Shown: positions 10,027-18,388 of the stretch, in pieces
Layout: every line of letters starts with the position of its first letter
How positions within the stretch are numbered: position 1 is the first letter of the stretch
Assembly: GCF_001443045.1 (NCBI RefSeq)
Contig: NZ_LKPJ01000015.1
Location: forward strand, 73,916-137,915
Source of the DNA: Burkholderia ambifaria
GTDB lineage: Bacteria; Pseudomonadota; Gammaproteobacteria; Burkholderiales; Burkholderiaceae
DNA length: 64,000 nucleotides
Direction of reading: 5' to 3'
Made by a program: the position numbers and the translations under genes
Notes under the pieces: generated by a model
Told to the model about the DNA's origin: nothing
What the model saw: the letters and a program-made list of their open reading frames with translations, nothing else
Databases searched by the model: none

Positions 10027-10791
10027 TCAGTTGGACCAGCCGCCATCGATCAGGTGAATCGCGCCGGTGGTAAACGACGCTTCGTCGGACGCGAGATACA
10101 GCGCGAGCGCGGCCACTTCGTCCGCGGTGCCGATGCGGCCCATCGGCTGACGCGAGACGAACGCCTGGCGCACGGCGTCGATCGACACCTGGCGCGTGTG
10201 CGCCTGCTCGGCAATCCGCTGCTCGAGCGACGGCGACTCGATCGTGCCCGGGCAAATCGCGTTGCAGCGAATGCGCTGTTCGACGAAATCGGCGGCAACC
10301 GCCTTGGTCAGGCCGATCACGGCCGCCTTGGTCGTGCCGTAGACGAAGCGGTTCGGCACGCCCTTCACGCTCGACGCGGCGGACGCCATGTTGATGATCG
10401 ACGCGCCGCCCGCTTCCAGCATCGCCGGCAGCAGCGCGCGGATCAGCCGGTACATCGACGTGACGTTGAGGTTCAGCGAGAACGCCCAGGCGGTGTCGTC
10501 GCAGGCGAGGATCGAGCCGTGGTGGACGAAGCCCGCGCAGTTGAACAGCACGTCGAATGCGCGCTCCTGCGCGGCGAGCGCCGCGACGTCGCCCGCATCG
10601 GTCACGTCGAGCCGCCGCGTGGCCAGCCGGCCGCCCGCGCGCTCGGCGTCGGCCGCGAGTTGCGCGAGCGCGGCTTCGTTGATGTCGGTCGCCAGCACGT
10701 CGGCCCCCTCGCTTGCGAACCGCAGCGCCGTCGCGCGGCCGATACCCTGCCCGGCCGCCGTCACCAGCGCGCGCTTGCCCTGCAATCTCAT
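10027..10791 (-). CDS. Short-chain dehydrogenase, probable 2-keto-3-deoxy-L-fuconate dehydrogenase
   Basis: 254 residues, starting at the ATG at 10789-10791 with AGGAG about 8 bases upstream; an in-frame extension of 22 codons has no family similarity. SDR motifs: TAAGQGIG near residue 11, NCAG, and the catalytic Ser and Tyr-Lys in NMASAASS and FVYGTTKAA. VCNAICPGTIESPS-like residues and IHLIDGGWSN close the protein. The sequence resembles human DHRS6-like and 2-keto-3-deoxyfuconate dehydrogenases. As the first gene of the fucose operon it would supply the 2,4-diketo substrate of the FAH-type hydrolase. Confidence 0.83.
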   Translation of the reverse strand: MRLQGKRALVTAAGQGIGRATALRFASEGADVLATDINEAALAQLAADAERAGGRLATRRLDVTDAGDVAALAAQERAFDVLFNCAGFVHHGSILACDDTAWAFSLNLNVTSMYRLIRALLPAMLEAGGASIINMASAASSVKGVPNRFVYGTTKAAVIGLTKAVAADFVEQRIRCNAICPGTIESPSLEQRIAEQAHTRQVSIDAVRQAFVSRQPMGRIGTADEVAALALYLASDEASFTTGAIHLIDGGWSN

Positions 10792-10838
10792 GAGCACCTC
10801 TCCTGTAAAAGCCGGACACGCCGGCTCATTGGCACAAA

Positions 10839-10851
10839 GGACTAAAGGTCC
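10839..10851. promoter_or_regulatory. Candidate operator at the fucose operon promoter
   Basis: GGACTAAAGGTCC has inverted GGAC/GTCC arms and lies 48-60 bp upstream of the first gene of the operon. A FadR-type GntR regulator encoded at the end of the operon would be the natural partner. The dyad is short, so this is only a candidate. Confidence 0.3.
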
Positions 10852-11468
10852 AACCAATCATAGGTGCAGATCCCGGATTTGTCACGAACGTGGGATTCAG
10901 TATTTTCCCGAGCGGCAGAATCGGGCCGAAGGCGGTGTCTTCGGCGATGGCAATGCCGTTTTTTCGGACGCCGTCGATTGACCGTACGTCGCGCAAAGCC
11001 AATATCGACGGGGGTTTGCGGAGGTTTTCGATGCCCCGGGCCGCGGGATGGCCGGGCGAAACTGACAAAAAAGTCATGTTCCCGTCAGGGTGTCAACGGG
11101 GGGCGCGCGCGATCATGGCGTTGCCGGACCGCGCTTCCCGGTACACCGCACCCCGCCCGTCGCCGATCTCTGACGGGCCCCTCCGTCCCCCGCGGTGTCC
11201 ACGTGACTGAGCGAGCAGACACGGTGGCGCGGCCCGATTTTCCGCCCCGGGCGTCCGCGTCCGGGGCGCTTTTGTCGCTGGTTTCTCAAGAAAATGCGCG
11301 CCGATTGTTTCTAAATCGGCAAAAGGTAATTTGAGCCAGACAGGATGTTTTTTCCGGTCACAGACGCTTACATTTAGCGCACCACTCATGGAAACCGCTA
11401 CGGATTCGTCTTTGGGTAGTGACATCCACTGCCACGGCCGAACCGCACGAGCTTTAGGAAACGGCAAA
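10852..11468. other. Long intergenic region upstream of the DUF3331 gene
   Basis: About 600 bp between the fucose operon promoter and the DUF3331 gene. No reading frame here has a convincing start, ribosome-binding site and codon pattern. It holds a hairpin followed by T residues (11243-11273) with no plus-strand gene in front of it, and a short AT-richer stretch just before the DUF3331 gene. Otherwise I see nothing assignable. Confidence 0.5.
11243..11273 (+). terminator. Orphan intrinsic terminator-like hairpin
   Basis: CGCCCCGG at 11243-11250 pairs with CCGGGGCG at 11261-11268 across a 10-base loop and is followed by CTTTT. No coding sequence precedes it on the plus strand within about 400 bp, so it may end an untranslated RNA or act in the leader of the DUF3331 gene. 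Confidence 0.4.
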
Positions 11469-11759
11469 ATGAAGGCCTCCAAATCCCTGCCTGCGCTCGA
11501 TCCCGCCGACGTCCACGTCGAAATCCTCGAACGTTCCGATACGCTGCTCGTCGTCCGCTGGGTCGAACCCGGCCGCTGTCATTACGGCGAACAGCGCTGG
11601 CGCCGCCGCTTCGCGCAGCGCACCGGCACCTGCGCGCTGTCGCGCCAGGTGATCCAGCGCGGCGACGAAGTATTCCGCCCGGCCGAGCGCCCGGCCCCGG
11701 CGAATGCGGCCGCGATGATCTCCGCCGCCGAAGTGCTCGCGTTGGCCGGCAGCCGATAA
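11469..11759 (+). CDS. DUF3331-type small protein
   Basis: 96 residues from the ATG at 11469, chosen because AGGA sits about 9 bases upstream; in-frame starts at 11388 (ATG) and 11331 (TTG) would lengthen it to 123 or 142 residues. It is rich in Arg and has the segment CALSRQVIQRGDEVFRP near residues 56-72, which matches my memory of the DUF3331 family common in Burkholderia. No signal peptide or membrane segment. The function of this family is unknown. It stands alone between the fucose operon and the SDR gene. Confidence 0.6.
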   Translation: MKASKSLPALDPADVHVEILERSDTLLVVRWVEPGRCHYGEQRWRRRFAQRTGTCALSRQVIQRGDEVFRPAERPAPANAAAMISAAEVLALAGSR

Positions 11760-11860
11760 CGCCCGCCGGCCGCGGGCCGCGGGCCGGCTGCGAGATTCGC
11801 ATGCCCGCCCTGGAACCGCCGGTCTAATTCCCCCGCTTGTCTGTCCCGCCTGCGCGGACT

Positions 11861-11886
11861 ATCGTTACATCATTCAATGTAACGAT
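11861..11886. promoter_or_regulatory. Perfect 10-bp inverted repeat, TetR-like operator
   Basis: ATCGTTACAT at 11861-11870 and ATGTAACGAT at 11877-11886 are exact reverse complements around a 6-base spacer. The repeat ends 40 bp before the SDR start at 11927. Its length and symmetry are typical of TetR-family operators. No TetR gene is present in the window. Confidence 0.6.
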
Positions 11887-11926
11887 TACGCGTCGTGGTG
11901 CATCGCCCACGCCGATGGAGGCAGAC

Positions 11927-12913
11927 ATGCATGCATGGAGCGCGCGCCACGTCCCGGCGCAAGGCGGCAAGGTCGCGGTCGTGACCGGCGCCAACAGCGG
12001 CCTCGGCTGGCAAATCGCGGAAACGCTGGCCGCCAAGGGCGCGACCGTCGTGATGGGCTGCCGCGATGCCGCGCGCGCCGCGCAAGCCGCCGATGCGATC
12101 CGCCGTCTCCATCCCGCCGCACGGGTCGAAGTCGATCCGCTCGACCTCGCCGATCTTGCATCGATCCAGCGCTTCGCCGCCGACGTCTCGGCGCGCCACG
12201 GCCGCGTCGACATCCTCTGCAACAACGCCGGCGTGATGTTCCTGCCGCTGCGGCATACGCGCGACGGCTTCGAGATGCAGTTCGGCACCAACCACCTCGG
12301 CCATTTCGCGCTGACCGGCCATCTGCTGCCCGCGCTGTGCGCCGCGCATCGGGCGCGTGTCGTGACGATGTCGAGCGGCTTCAACCGCGGCGGCCGGATC
12401 CACGTCGACGACCTGCGCGCCGAGCACCGCTACAACCGTTATCTCGCGTACTGCGACAGCAAGCTCGCGAACCTCATGTTCGCGATCGAACTGCAGCGCC
12501 GCTTTCAGCGCGCGGCGTTTGCGGGAATCAGCGTCGCCGCGCATCCCGGCTACGCGGCGACCAATCTGCAGCTCGCGGGCCCCGCGATGGAGCGTTCGCC
12601 CACCCGCGCCGCGCTGATGCGCGCGGCGAACCGTTATCTCGCGCAACCGGCCGACCAGGGTGCGCTGCCAGCCATTCATGCGGCGACGTCGCCCGACCTG
12701 ACAGGCGGCGCGTACATCGGACCGTCCGGCTGGTTCGAGTCGCGCGGCCTGCCGGCACCGGCGAGCGTGCCGCGCGCGGCCCGCGACGTGGCCGTGGCGG
12801 CGCTGCTGTGGGAAGCGTCGGAGGCCGCGACGGGCGTGCGTTTCCTGAGCTCGGGCGTGCCCGCCGGCCGGCCGCCGGCCAAGCCGTTCGACACGGCGGC
12901 CGAGCTGCGCTGA
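11927..12913 (+). CDS. Short-chain dehydrogenase, retinol dehydrogenase/WWOX-like
   Basis: 328 residues. The ATG at 11927 has GGAGG 6 bases upstream; a longer frame from 11837 would start inside the palindrome region and is rejected. SDR motifs: TGANSGLG near residue 20, CNNAGVM, and the catalytic YCDSK. The segment FQTNHLGHF-like (FGTNHLGHFALTGHLLP) and the long C-terminal extension are typical of the WWOX/retinol dehydrogenase-like SDR group, of which bacterial members have mostly unknown lipophilic substrates. It appears to be a single-gene unit controlled through the palindrome at 11861-11886. Confidence 0.85.
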   Translation: MHAWSARHVPAQGGKVAVVTGANSGLGWQIAETLAAKGATVVMGCRDAARAAQAADAIRRLHPAARVEVDPLDLADLASIQRFAADVSARHGRVDILCNNAGVMFLPLRHTRDGFEMQFGTNHLGHFALTGHLLPALCAAHRARVVTMSSGFNRGGRIHVDDLRAEHRYNRYLAYCDSKLANLMFAIELQRRFQRAAFAGISVAAHPGYAATNLQLAGPAMERSPTRAALMRAANRYLAQPADQGALPAIHAATSPDLTGGAYIGPSGWFESRGLPAPASVPRAARDVAVAALLWEASEAATGVRFLSSGVPAGRPPAKPFDTAAELR

Positions 12914-13056
12914 ACCGTGCGCAGTCGCCCCGCCATTCTTCATACTTATTGCACCCAACGAAACGAAAGCTCGATGAAAGCCTGATTCGACGCGCCACTG
13001 TTACCGCCCAGGAAACAATCTATCGTCAAAATCAGCGTTTACCCTGAACCGGCCGG

Positions 13057-13073
13057 TGACTAAGATTTAGTCA
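13057..13073. promoter_or_regulatory. Perfect 7-bp inverted repeat upstream of the DUF4148 gene
   Basis: TGACTAA (13057-13063) and TTAGTCA (13067-13073) are exact reverse complements with a 3-base spacer, 54 bp before the DUF4148 start. The position fits an operator or a promoter-overlapping site. The regulator is unknown. Confidence 0.4.
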
Positions 13074-13126
13074 ATCGCTGCAGACATGGTGTCGAAAGCG
13101 AACCCAATAAAACACCGGAGGTCATC

Positions 13127-13429
13127 ATGAAATCGCTCGTTTCCGCAGTTGTTGCCGCTGTCGCCCTGTCCGCTTCGTTCGGCGCTTTCGCACAAAGCAC
13201 CGTGACCCGCGCACAAGTGCGCAACGAACTGGTCCAGCTCGAACAAGCCGGCTACAAGCCGGGCCTGTCGAGCCCGTACTACCCGAACGACATCCAGTCG
13301 GCGGAAGCGCGTGTTCATGGTGCCGACGCCAGCGGCTACGGCGCGCAACCGGCTCCGGTCGTCCACTCGGGCGCCCCGGCTGCCGCAGCGAAGTCGAACG
13401 CTCGCGACTCGGTCTTCTTCGGCCAGTAA
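13127..13429 (+). CDS. DUF4148-family exported small protein
   Basis: 100 residues. A Sec signal peptide covers residues 1-22 (ending GAFA before QSTVTRAQ). The mature part begins with the DUF4148 signature TRAQVRNELVQLEQAGY and continues with YYPNDIQSAE, then an Ala-rich tail. A GGAGG lies 6-7 bases before the ATG. These proteins are very abundant in Burkholderia, where a genome holds many copies; their function is unknown and they are thought to be periplasmic. It is monocistronic, with a palindrome upstream and two terminator hairpins downstream. Confidence 0.9.
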   Translation: MKSLVSAVVAAVALSASFGAFAQSTVTRAQVRNELVQLEQAGYKPGLSSPYYPNDIQSAEARVHGADASGYGAQPAPVVHSGAPAAAAKSNARDSVFFGQ

Positions 13430-13481
13430 GCCGACGCGCCCCCAGCGGGCGCACCGCGCATCGCGCGACGATGTTGTATCC

Positions 13482-13513
13482 GGACGAGCCCGCCATGCGG
13501 GCTCGTCCTTTTT
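13482..13513 (+). terminator. Strong intrinsic terminator of the DUF4148 gene
   Basis: A perfect 12-bp stem: GGACGAGCCCGC at 13482-13493 pairs with GCGGGCTCGTCC at 13497-13508 across a CAT loop, followed directly by five T residues. It lies 52 bp after the stop codon. Confidence 0.9.
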
Positions 13514-13552
13514 GTGAAACGCATACCTCCGCCGCCCGGCAGCGGGTGGCTT

Positions 13553-13583
13553 CGCCCGGGCGCCATGCGTCCGGGCGCTTTTT
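13553..13583 (+). terminator. Second, weaker terminator hairpin
   Basis: CGCCCGG (13553-13559) pairs with CCGGGCG (13571-13577) with an 11-base loop, followed by CTTTTT. It is in tandem with the stronger terminator 40 bp upstream and faces the converging carnitine operon. Confidence 0.55.
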
Positions 13584-13611
13584 CGAATGATTCCGGAAGC
13601 GGTGTGCGGTG

Positions 13612-14805
13612 TCACCCGCCGTGCGCGGCAGACGCCGTGCGCGACAGCACGCGCCACCTCGACAGCAGTTCATCACGATCGACGTAGCAGCCCTGCAAAT
13701 GCCTGCGACCCGTCGACGGATCGAACTCCGTGCGCGCATGCATCACGCGGCGATTGTCGAACGCCCACATGTCGCCGGCCCGCAGCCGGCGCTGCACGCG
13801 AAAGCGCGGCTCGCGCGCCAGCGCGAGAAAACGCCGGTATGCACGATAGACGGCCGCCACCACATCGGCCGGCGCATCGAGCGGCCCGCGCAGGAAGTTC
13901 GCGACGCGCACTTCCGTGACCTCGCCGCGCGCATCCAGCCCGATCACCGGCGCGGAACAGCGGTAGTCGCTGCTCGCACTCTTGTTCCAGAACTCGAACG
14001 GCGTTGACGTCAGTTGCGCGAAATCGACCGGATGCTCGCGCCGCAGCGCGTCGGCGAGCGCGAAGCCGTCGAGGAACACGCTGTCGCCGCCCGTTGCGTC
14101 GTTCGCAAGGCAATGCAGGAACTGCACGCCCGGCTGCAATTCACGCGTCGGCAGGTCCGTATGCGGCGGCAAGTTCAGCGAAGTATAGGCATTGCTGTCC
14201 GGGCGCGGCTTCGATTCGACGTCGAACAGCACGCCGAAATTGGTCTCCCGGACCAGCCCGACCCGGCGCGCAATCTCGTCCACGCGCCCGCGTTCGGCCG
14301 GCACGCCTTCCACGAGCGTGAGCCCCGTGCGCTGCAACGCGGCGAGCCATGCCTGCAACGCATCGTCGTCGTGCATCACGTCACGCCATGCGAACACGCC
14401 GATCGCCGCCGCATCGCCGCCCGTCCACATGTGACGCCCGTGTGCGGCCAGACGCTCCGCGCGCGACGCGTCGTCGTACGCGTGGGCGCGCAGCCAGCCG
14501 GACGACCATGCGCTGCGGTGCCCGTCGTTCCACTCGACGTGCAGCGCGCCGTCCGCTTCGACGCGCACCGCGTGCGCCTCGAGATCGTCGCGTGCATCGA
14601 CGATCTCGAACGTCTGTTCGCGCGTGACAGCATGTACGCACGACGGGCACGCGCAGTTGTCGCGCAGCCAGTCGAAGTGAAACGGCGATCGTCGCGCGTC
14701 GGTCCATTCGACCTCCACGGTGCCATCGCCGATCGCCGCCGCCGCGATCGCCGCCTCGCTGGAAAACGTCCGCCAGTCCTCGATACGCTCTTGCGCTGCC
14801 TGCAT
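13612..14805 (-). CDS. Gamma-butyrobetaine dioxygenase-like Fe(II)/2-oxoglutarate oxygenase
   Basis: 397 residues. The N-terminal zinc domain (DUF971-like) has the Cys trio CACPSC at residues 51-56, matching the CxCxxC and downstream His of eukaryotic gamma-butyrobetaine hydroxylase. The C-terminal TauD/TfdA domain has the iron ligands His215-x-Asp217 (PPHTDLPTRE) and His356 (VMHARTEF), with an Arg (R367/R368) suited to 2-oxoglutarate. The enzyme would hydroxylate gamma-butyrobetaine to L-carnitine. It is the last gene of the carnitine operon, 22 bp after the esterase, so it would extend the operon's substrate range to gamma-butyrobetaine. Trimethyllysine dioxygenase is a less likely alternative in this context. 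Confidence 0.82.
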   Translation of the reverse strand: MQAAQERIEDWRTFSSEAAIAAAAIGDGTVEVEWTDARRSPFHFDWLRDNCACPSCVHAVTREQTFEIVDARDDLEAHAVRVEADGALHVEWNDGHRSAWSSGWLRAHAYDDASRAERLAAHGRHMWTGGDAAAIGVFAWRDVMHDDDALQAWLAALQRTGLTLVEGVPAERGRVDEIARRVGLVRETNFGVLFDVESKPRPDSNAYTSLNLPPHTDLPTRELQPGVQFLHCLANDATGGDSVFLDGFALADALRREHPVDFAQLTSTPFEFWNKSASSDYRCSAPVIGLDARGEVTEVRVANFLRGPLDAPADVVAAVYRAYRRFLALAREPRFRVQRRLRAGDMWAFDNRRVMHARTEFDPSTGRRHLQGCYVDRDELLSRWRVLSRTASAAHGG

Positions 14806-14827
14806 CGTTTGCTCCCGGAAATGCCCG

Positions 14828-15784
14828 CTACGCACGTGGTGCGAGCAGAAACTCACCGACCATCCGGTGCATCCGCGCCGCCTGCGGGCTCGTTCCGAGC
14901 GCGCGCCAGCAGCCGTGCACCAGCCCCTTCCCCATCCAGTAACGCGCAGCGCCGCCGGCCGCGAGAATGCGTTCCACATAGACACGCGCATCGTCGCGCA
15001 GCGGATCATGTTCCGCGCCGATCGCGAGCACGGGCGGCAGATTGTCGAAACGCGACGCCGCGAGCGGCACCGATGCACGCAGCAACGGATCGTCATCGCT
15101 CGGCGCAACGCGCCCTCCACCACCCCAGTACAGCGCACGATAGCGATGGACGTCGTCGAGCGTGAGCATCGGCGCGTGCGCTTCCGTTTCGCGTGCGGGA
15201 GATTGCGGTTCGATGCCGAGCATCGGATACACGAGTGCGATGCCGTCGAGGCCACCCTCGCCCGCATCGCGCAGCGCGGTTGCGACGGCGGCAGCGAGAT
15301 TGCCGCCCGCACTGTCGCCCGCGAGCGTCAACGGGCGCGCGCACGAGCCGAATGGCCAGTGTGCGTCGCGCGCGGCACGCATGACGGCCAGGCAATCCTC
15401 GAGTGCGGCCGGTGCGCGATGCTCGGGCGCGAGCCGGTAATCGGCCGCGATCACGGCAAGCCCCGTGTCGGCCGCCAGTTGCGCGGTGATCAGCGCGTGA
15501 CTGTCGAGCGAGCCGACGACGAAGCCGCCGCCATGAAAGAACAGTACGGTGCCGCGCGGTTCGCCCCGAGCGGGCGCATAGCGCCGCAGCGCGATCGGGT
15601 GTCCGTGCGGTGCGTGCCACACCACATCGTGCCGCACGATACCGGGCGGCAGTGCGGCGGGCGTCCATGCGGACGCGAAGCGATCGTAGACGCGGCGTTG
15701 CTCGTCGGGTGAGCGCGCCGCCGTGTCGGCCGGATACGCCGCGTCGACGGCCGCGACGAACGCGGCGATTTCCGGTTCGAGCAT
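14828..15784 (-). CDS. Alpha/beta hydrolase, hormone-sensitive lipase family
   Basis: 318 residues. HGGGF at 84-88 forms the oxyanion hole and GDSAGG carries the nucleophile Ser158; the charge relay Asp and His lie in the C-terminal third (HDPLRDDA, KGLVHGCW). No signal peptide, so cytoplasmic. It sits between the betainyl-CoA thioesterase-like gene and the dioxygenase in the carnitine operon. An analogous lipolytic enzyme accompanies the carnitine genes of Pseudomonas, where short-chain acylcarnitine hydrolysis is known; that role is inferred here and a general esterase is possible. Confidence 0.8.
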   Translation of the reverse strand: MLEPEIAAFVAAVDAAYPADTAARSPDEQRRVYDRFASAWTPAALPPGIVRHDVVWHAPHGHPIALRRYAPARGEPRGTVLFFHGGGFVVGSLDSHALITAQLAADTGLAVIAADYRLAPEHRAPAALEDCLAVMRAARDAHWPFGSCARPLTLAGDSAGGNLAAAVATALRDAGEGGLDGIALVYPMLGIEPQSPARETEAHAPMLTLDDVHRYRALYWGGGGRVAPSDDDPLLRASVPLAASRFDNLPPVLAIGAEHDPLRDDARVYVERILAAGGAARYWMGKGLVHGCWRALGTSPQAARMHRMVGEFLLAPRA

Positions 15785-15809
15785 CGTATGCGCCCCGTTG
15801 TCGCCGGCG

Positions 15810-16298
15810 CTAGCGGCGCGGCGGCAATCCGATCACGCGGCCCGCATACGCGGGCGCCGCACAATCGCGCTGCAACGCATGCAGTTCGGCCACGCGCGCA
15901 GCGACGTCGTCGTCGAACGGCGCAGATTTCGCACCGTCGCGCGTGTCGACGTGCAGCAGCATCTGCTCGCTTGCCGATACCGCGCCGTCGTGCCCGTCCG
16001 CGAACAGCTCGAGATACAGGTGCACGCGCTTTGCGTCGTGCGCGAACACCCGCGCATCGACGCGCACACGCGTGCCTTCCTTGATCTCCTGCAGATAGTT
16101 CACGTGCGCTTCGAGCGTGTAGACCGAGCGGCCCCGCTCGCGACGCGTGGCGTCGTCGAGACCGATGCGGTCCAGCAGCGCATCGGTCGCGAAGCTGAAG
16201 ATCAGCAGGTAGAACGCGTCGCGCAGATGGCCGTTGTAGTCGACCCACTCGGGCCGCACGACGTCGCGGTAAATCGTCAGCGGGGTATCGCCGGTCAT
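15810..16298 (-). CDS. cdhB: Hotdog-fold thioesterase, probable betainyl-CoA thioesterase
   Basis: 162 residues, a 4-hydroxybenzoyl-CoA thioesterase-like hotdog protein with the N-terminal signature RPEWVDYNGHLRDAFYL, whose Asp and His occupy the usual active-site area. It starts 6 bp after the carnitine dehydrogenase gene. In carnitine degradation the CoA ester left after cleavage of dehydrocarnitine is betainyl-CoA; the thioesterase of this operon type releases glycine betaine and CoA. In some bacteria this domain is fused to the dehydrogenase, which supports the pairing. Confidence 0.83.
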   Translation of the reverse strand: MTGDTPLTIYRDVVRPEWVDYNGHLRDAFYLLIFSFATDALLDRIGLDDATRRERGRSVYTLEAHVNYLQEIKEGTRVRVDARVFAHDAKRVHLYLELFADGHDGAVSASEQMLLHVDTRDGAKSAPFDDDVAARVAELHALQRDCAAPAYAGRVIGLPPRR

Positions 16299-16304
16299 GT
16301 TCGT

Positions 16305-17270
16305 TCAGTCCTCGAATCGCATTCCGTGCCGCGCCTTCACAGCGGCGATCGCGTTCAGCACCTCGGTAATGCACTCGTCGCGATAGCGTTCGAGCGCCTT
16401 GATGCTGCGCGTGCCCTGCTGCTCGCTCGTGCCTTCGACGACGCTGTCGATCAGTTCGTCGGTCAGCTTCGGCGCGACCAGCTTCGTCCACGGCAGTTCG
16501 AGCGCGGGGCCGAACTGCTGCATGAAGTGTCGCATGCCCGCGTCGCCGCCGGCCAGCGTATAGGTCAGGAACGTGCCCATGAACGACCAGCGGATGCCCG
16601 CGCCGAAGCGGATCGCATCGTCGATCTCGCCGGTCGTCGCGACGCCTTCGTTGACGAGATGCAGCGCCTCACGCCACAACGCTTCGAGCAGCCGGTCCGC
16701 GATGAAGCCCGGCACCTCCTTGCGCACGCGCAGCGGCCGCATGCCGAGCGTGCGATAGATCTCCATCGCCGCGTCGACCGCCTCCGGCGACGTGCGCTCG
16801 CCGCCGAGCACCTCGACGAGCGGCAGCAAGTAGACCGGATTGAACGGATGGCCGACCACGCAGCGCTCCGGATGCGTCGCTCGCGCGTAGAAGTCGGTCG
16901 GCAGCAGCCCGGACGTCGACGATGCGATGATCGCATCGGGCTTCGCCGCGCGGCTGATCTGTTCGTGCAGTTCGAGCTTCAGCGCTTCGCGCTCGGGCGC
17001 GCTTTCCTGGATGAAGTCCGCGTCGGCGACGCAGGCCTCGATCGTCGACGCGAAGCGCAGCCGCGCGGGATCGGCGCCCGGCGCGAGGCCAACGCGTTCG
17101 AGCGCCGGCCATGCATTCGCGACGCTCGCGCGCAGCCGCTCTTCGGCGCCCGGTGCCGGGTCCCAGACGACCACGTCGAGACCATGCGCGAGCGCACGGC
17201 AAATCCATCCGCTGCCGATCACGCCGGTGCCGATCGCGGCGAACGTCCTGATGTCGGTCTTCACAGCCAT
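16305..17270 (-). CDS. cdhA: L-carnitine 3-dehydrogenase
   Basis: 321 residues from the ATG at 17268-17270; 21 extra in-frame codons upstream lack family character. Rossmann motif GTGVIGSG at residues 14-21, the [11 protein letters not shown] and [14 protein letters not shown] segments of the 3-hydroxyacyl-CoA dehydrogenase superfamily, and a C-terminal 3HCDH helical domain. The length matches stand-alone carnitine dehydrogenases. It oxidises L-carnitine to 3-dehydrocarnitine with NAD. Placement next to CdhC-, CdhB- and CaiX-type genes makes the assignment firm. Confidence 0.9.
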   Translation of the reverse strand: MAVKTDIRTFAAIGTGVIGSGWICRALAHGLDVVVWDPAPGAEERLRASVANAWPALERVGLAPGADPARLRFASTIEACVADADFIQESAPEREALKLELHEQISRAAKPDAIIASSTSGLLPTDFYARATHPERCVVGHPFNPVYLLPLVEVLGGERTSPEAVDAAMEIYRTLGMRPLRVRKEVPGFIADRLLEALWREALHLVNEGVATTGEIDDAIRFGAGIRWSFMGTFLTYTLAGGDAGMRHFMQQFGPALELPWTKLVAPKLTDELIDSVVEGTSEQQGTRSIKALERYRDECITEVLNAIAAVKARHGMRFED

Positions 17271-17359
17271 GTCAACGCATCCTTCAAATCGAGGGGAATC
17301 GGACGGCGGCCGCGCCCATGCGCGCCGCCGCAATGAATCACTGGATCAGCCGTCGAGAC

Positions 17360-18289
17360 TCACGCGAATTCGGCCACCGCGCGGCGCTCGAGCAGACGCT
17401 CGCCGCGCGCCGGCAGGCCGAGCTTGCGACGCCCTTCGGCCGGCGTCAGCACGCGGGCGCCGAGGCGTTCGATGATTTCCCGCGCACGCTCGACGAGCGT
17501 GCCGTTGGTCGCATGCACGCCGCGATCGAGCCAGATGTTGTCTTCGAGGCCGACCCGCACGTGGCCGCCGAGCAGCATTGCCTGCGCGACCATCGGCATC
17601 TGCATGCGGCCGATCCCGAAGCCGGCCCAGTGCGCGCCCGGCGGCAGGTTGTCGACCATCGCCTTCATCGTGCCGGTGTCGGCCGGCGCGCCCCACGGAA
17701 TGCCGAGGCACAGCTGGAACAGCGGCGGATCGTCGAGCAGTCCTTCCTTCAGCAATTGCTTCGCGAACCACAGATGGCCCGTATCGAAGATTTCCAGCTC
17801 CGGCTTCACGCCGAGTTCCTGGATGCGCTTCGCGCCTGCACGCAACTGCGCGGGCGTCGACACGTAGATGTAGTCGCCGTCGCCGAAATTCAGCGTGCCG
17901 CAGTCGAGCGTGCAGATTTCCGGCAGCAGTTCCTCGACGTGCGCGAGACGCGTGAGGCCGCCGACGAGATCGGTGCCCTTGCCGAAGCGCATCGGGTCCT
18001 CGCCCGGGCCGATTTCCAGATCGCCACCCATGCCGGCCGTGAGGTTGATGATCACGTCGACGTCCGCCGAGCGGATCCGGTCGACCACTTCGCGGTACAG
18101 GTTCGGATCGCGGCTGCCGCGGCCCGTCTGCGGATCGCGGACATGGCAGTGCGCCACCGTCGCGCCGGCCTTCGCGGCTTCGATCGCGGCGGCCGCGATT
18201 TCCTTCGGCGTGACCGGGATCGCCGGATGCTTGCCGACCGTATCGCCCGCGCCGGTGACCGCGCAGGTGATGATGACTTCGTGGTTCAT
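17360..18289 (-). CDS. cdhC: BKACE-family dehydrocarnitine cleavage enzyme
   Basis: 309 residues from the ATG at 18287-18289 ([17 protein letters not shown]). TIM-barrel beta-keto acid cleavage enzyme (DUF849): zinc ligands are seen in VAHCHVRDP near residue 47 and in the C-terminal [16 protein letters not shown] proteins condense a beta-keto acid with acetyl-CoA to acetoacetate and a new CoA ester. With 3-dehydrocarnitine the products are acetoacetate and betainyl-CoA. It lies between the binding protein and dehydrogenase genes. Confidence 0.9.
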   Translation of the reverse strand: MNHEVIITCAVTGAGDTVGKHPAIPVTPKEIAAAAIEAAKAGATVAHCHVRDPQTGRGSRDPNLYREVVDRIRSADVDVIINLTAGMGGDLEIGPGEDPMRFGKGTDLVGGLTRLAHVEELLPEICTLDCGTLNFGDGDYIYVSTPAQLRAGAKRIQELGVKPELEIFDTGHLWFAKQLLKEGLLDDPPLFQLCLGIPWGAPADTGTMKAMVDNLPPGAHWAGFGIGRMQMPMVAQAMLLGGHVRVGLEDNIWLDRGVHATNGTLVERAREIIERLGARVLTPAEGRRKLGLPARGERLLERRAVAEFA

Positions 18290-18388
18290 GCTGGTTACCC
18301 TCGCTTGATTCGGTTCGTTTCGCTGATTTCTGTCGTACTGCAGATGATTTTTCGCTGCGCGCCGCACGCAGGCGGCGCGCGCAGGCCG

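Noticed and set aside
10826-11077. Small minus-strand open frame upstream of the fucose operon
   Set aside because: No ribosome-binding site, poor codon pattern and it overlaps the operon promoter.
11765-11788. GCCGGCC/GGCCGGC hairpin after the DUF3331 gene
   Set aside because: No T-run follows and such GC dyads arise easily in this DNA, so it is not listed as a terminator.
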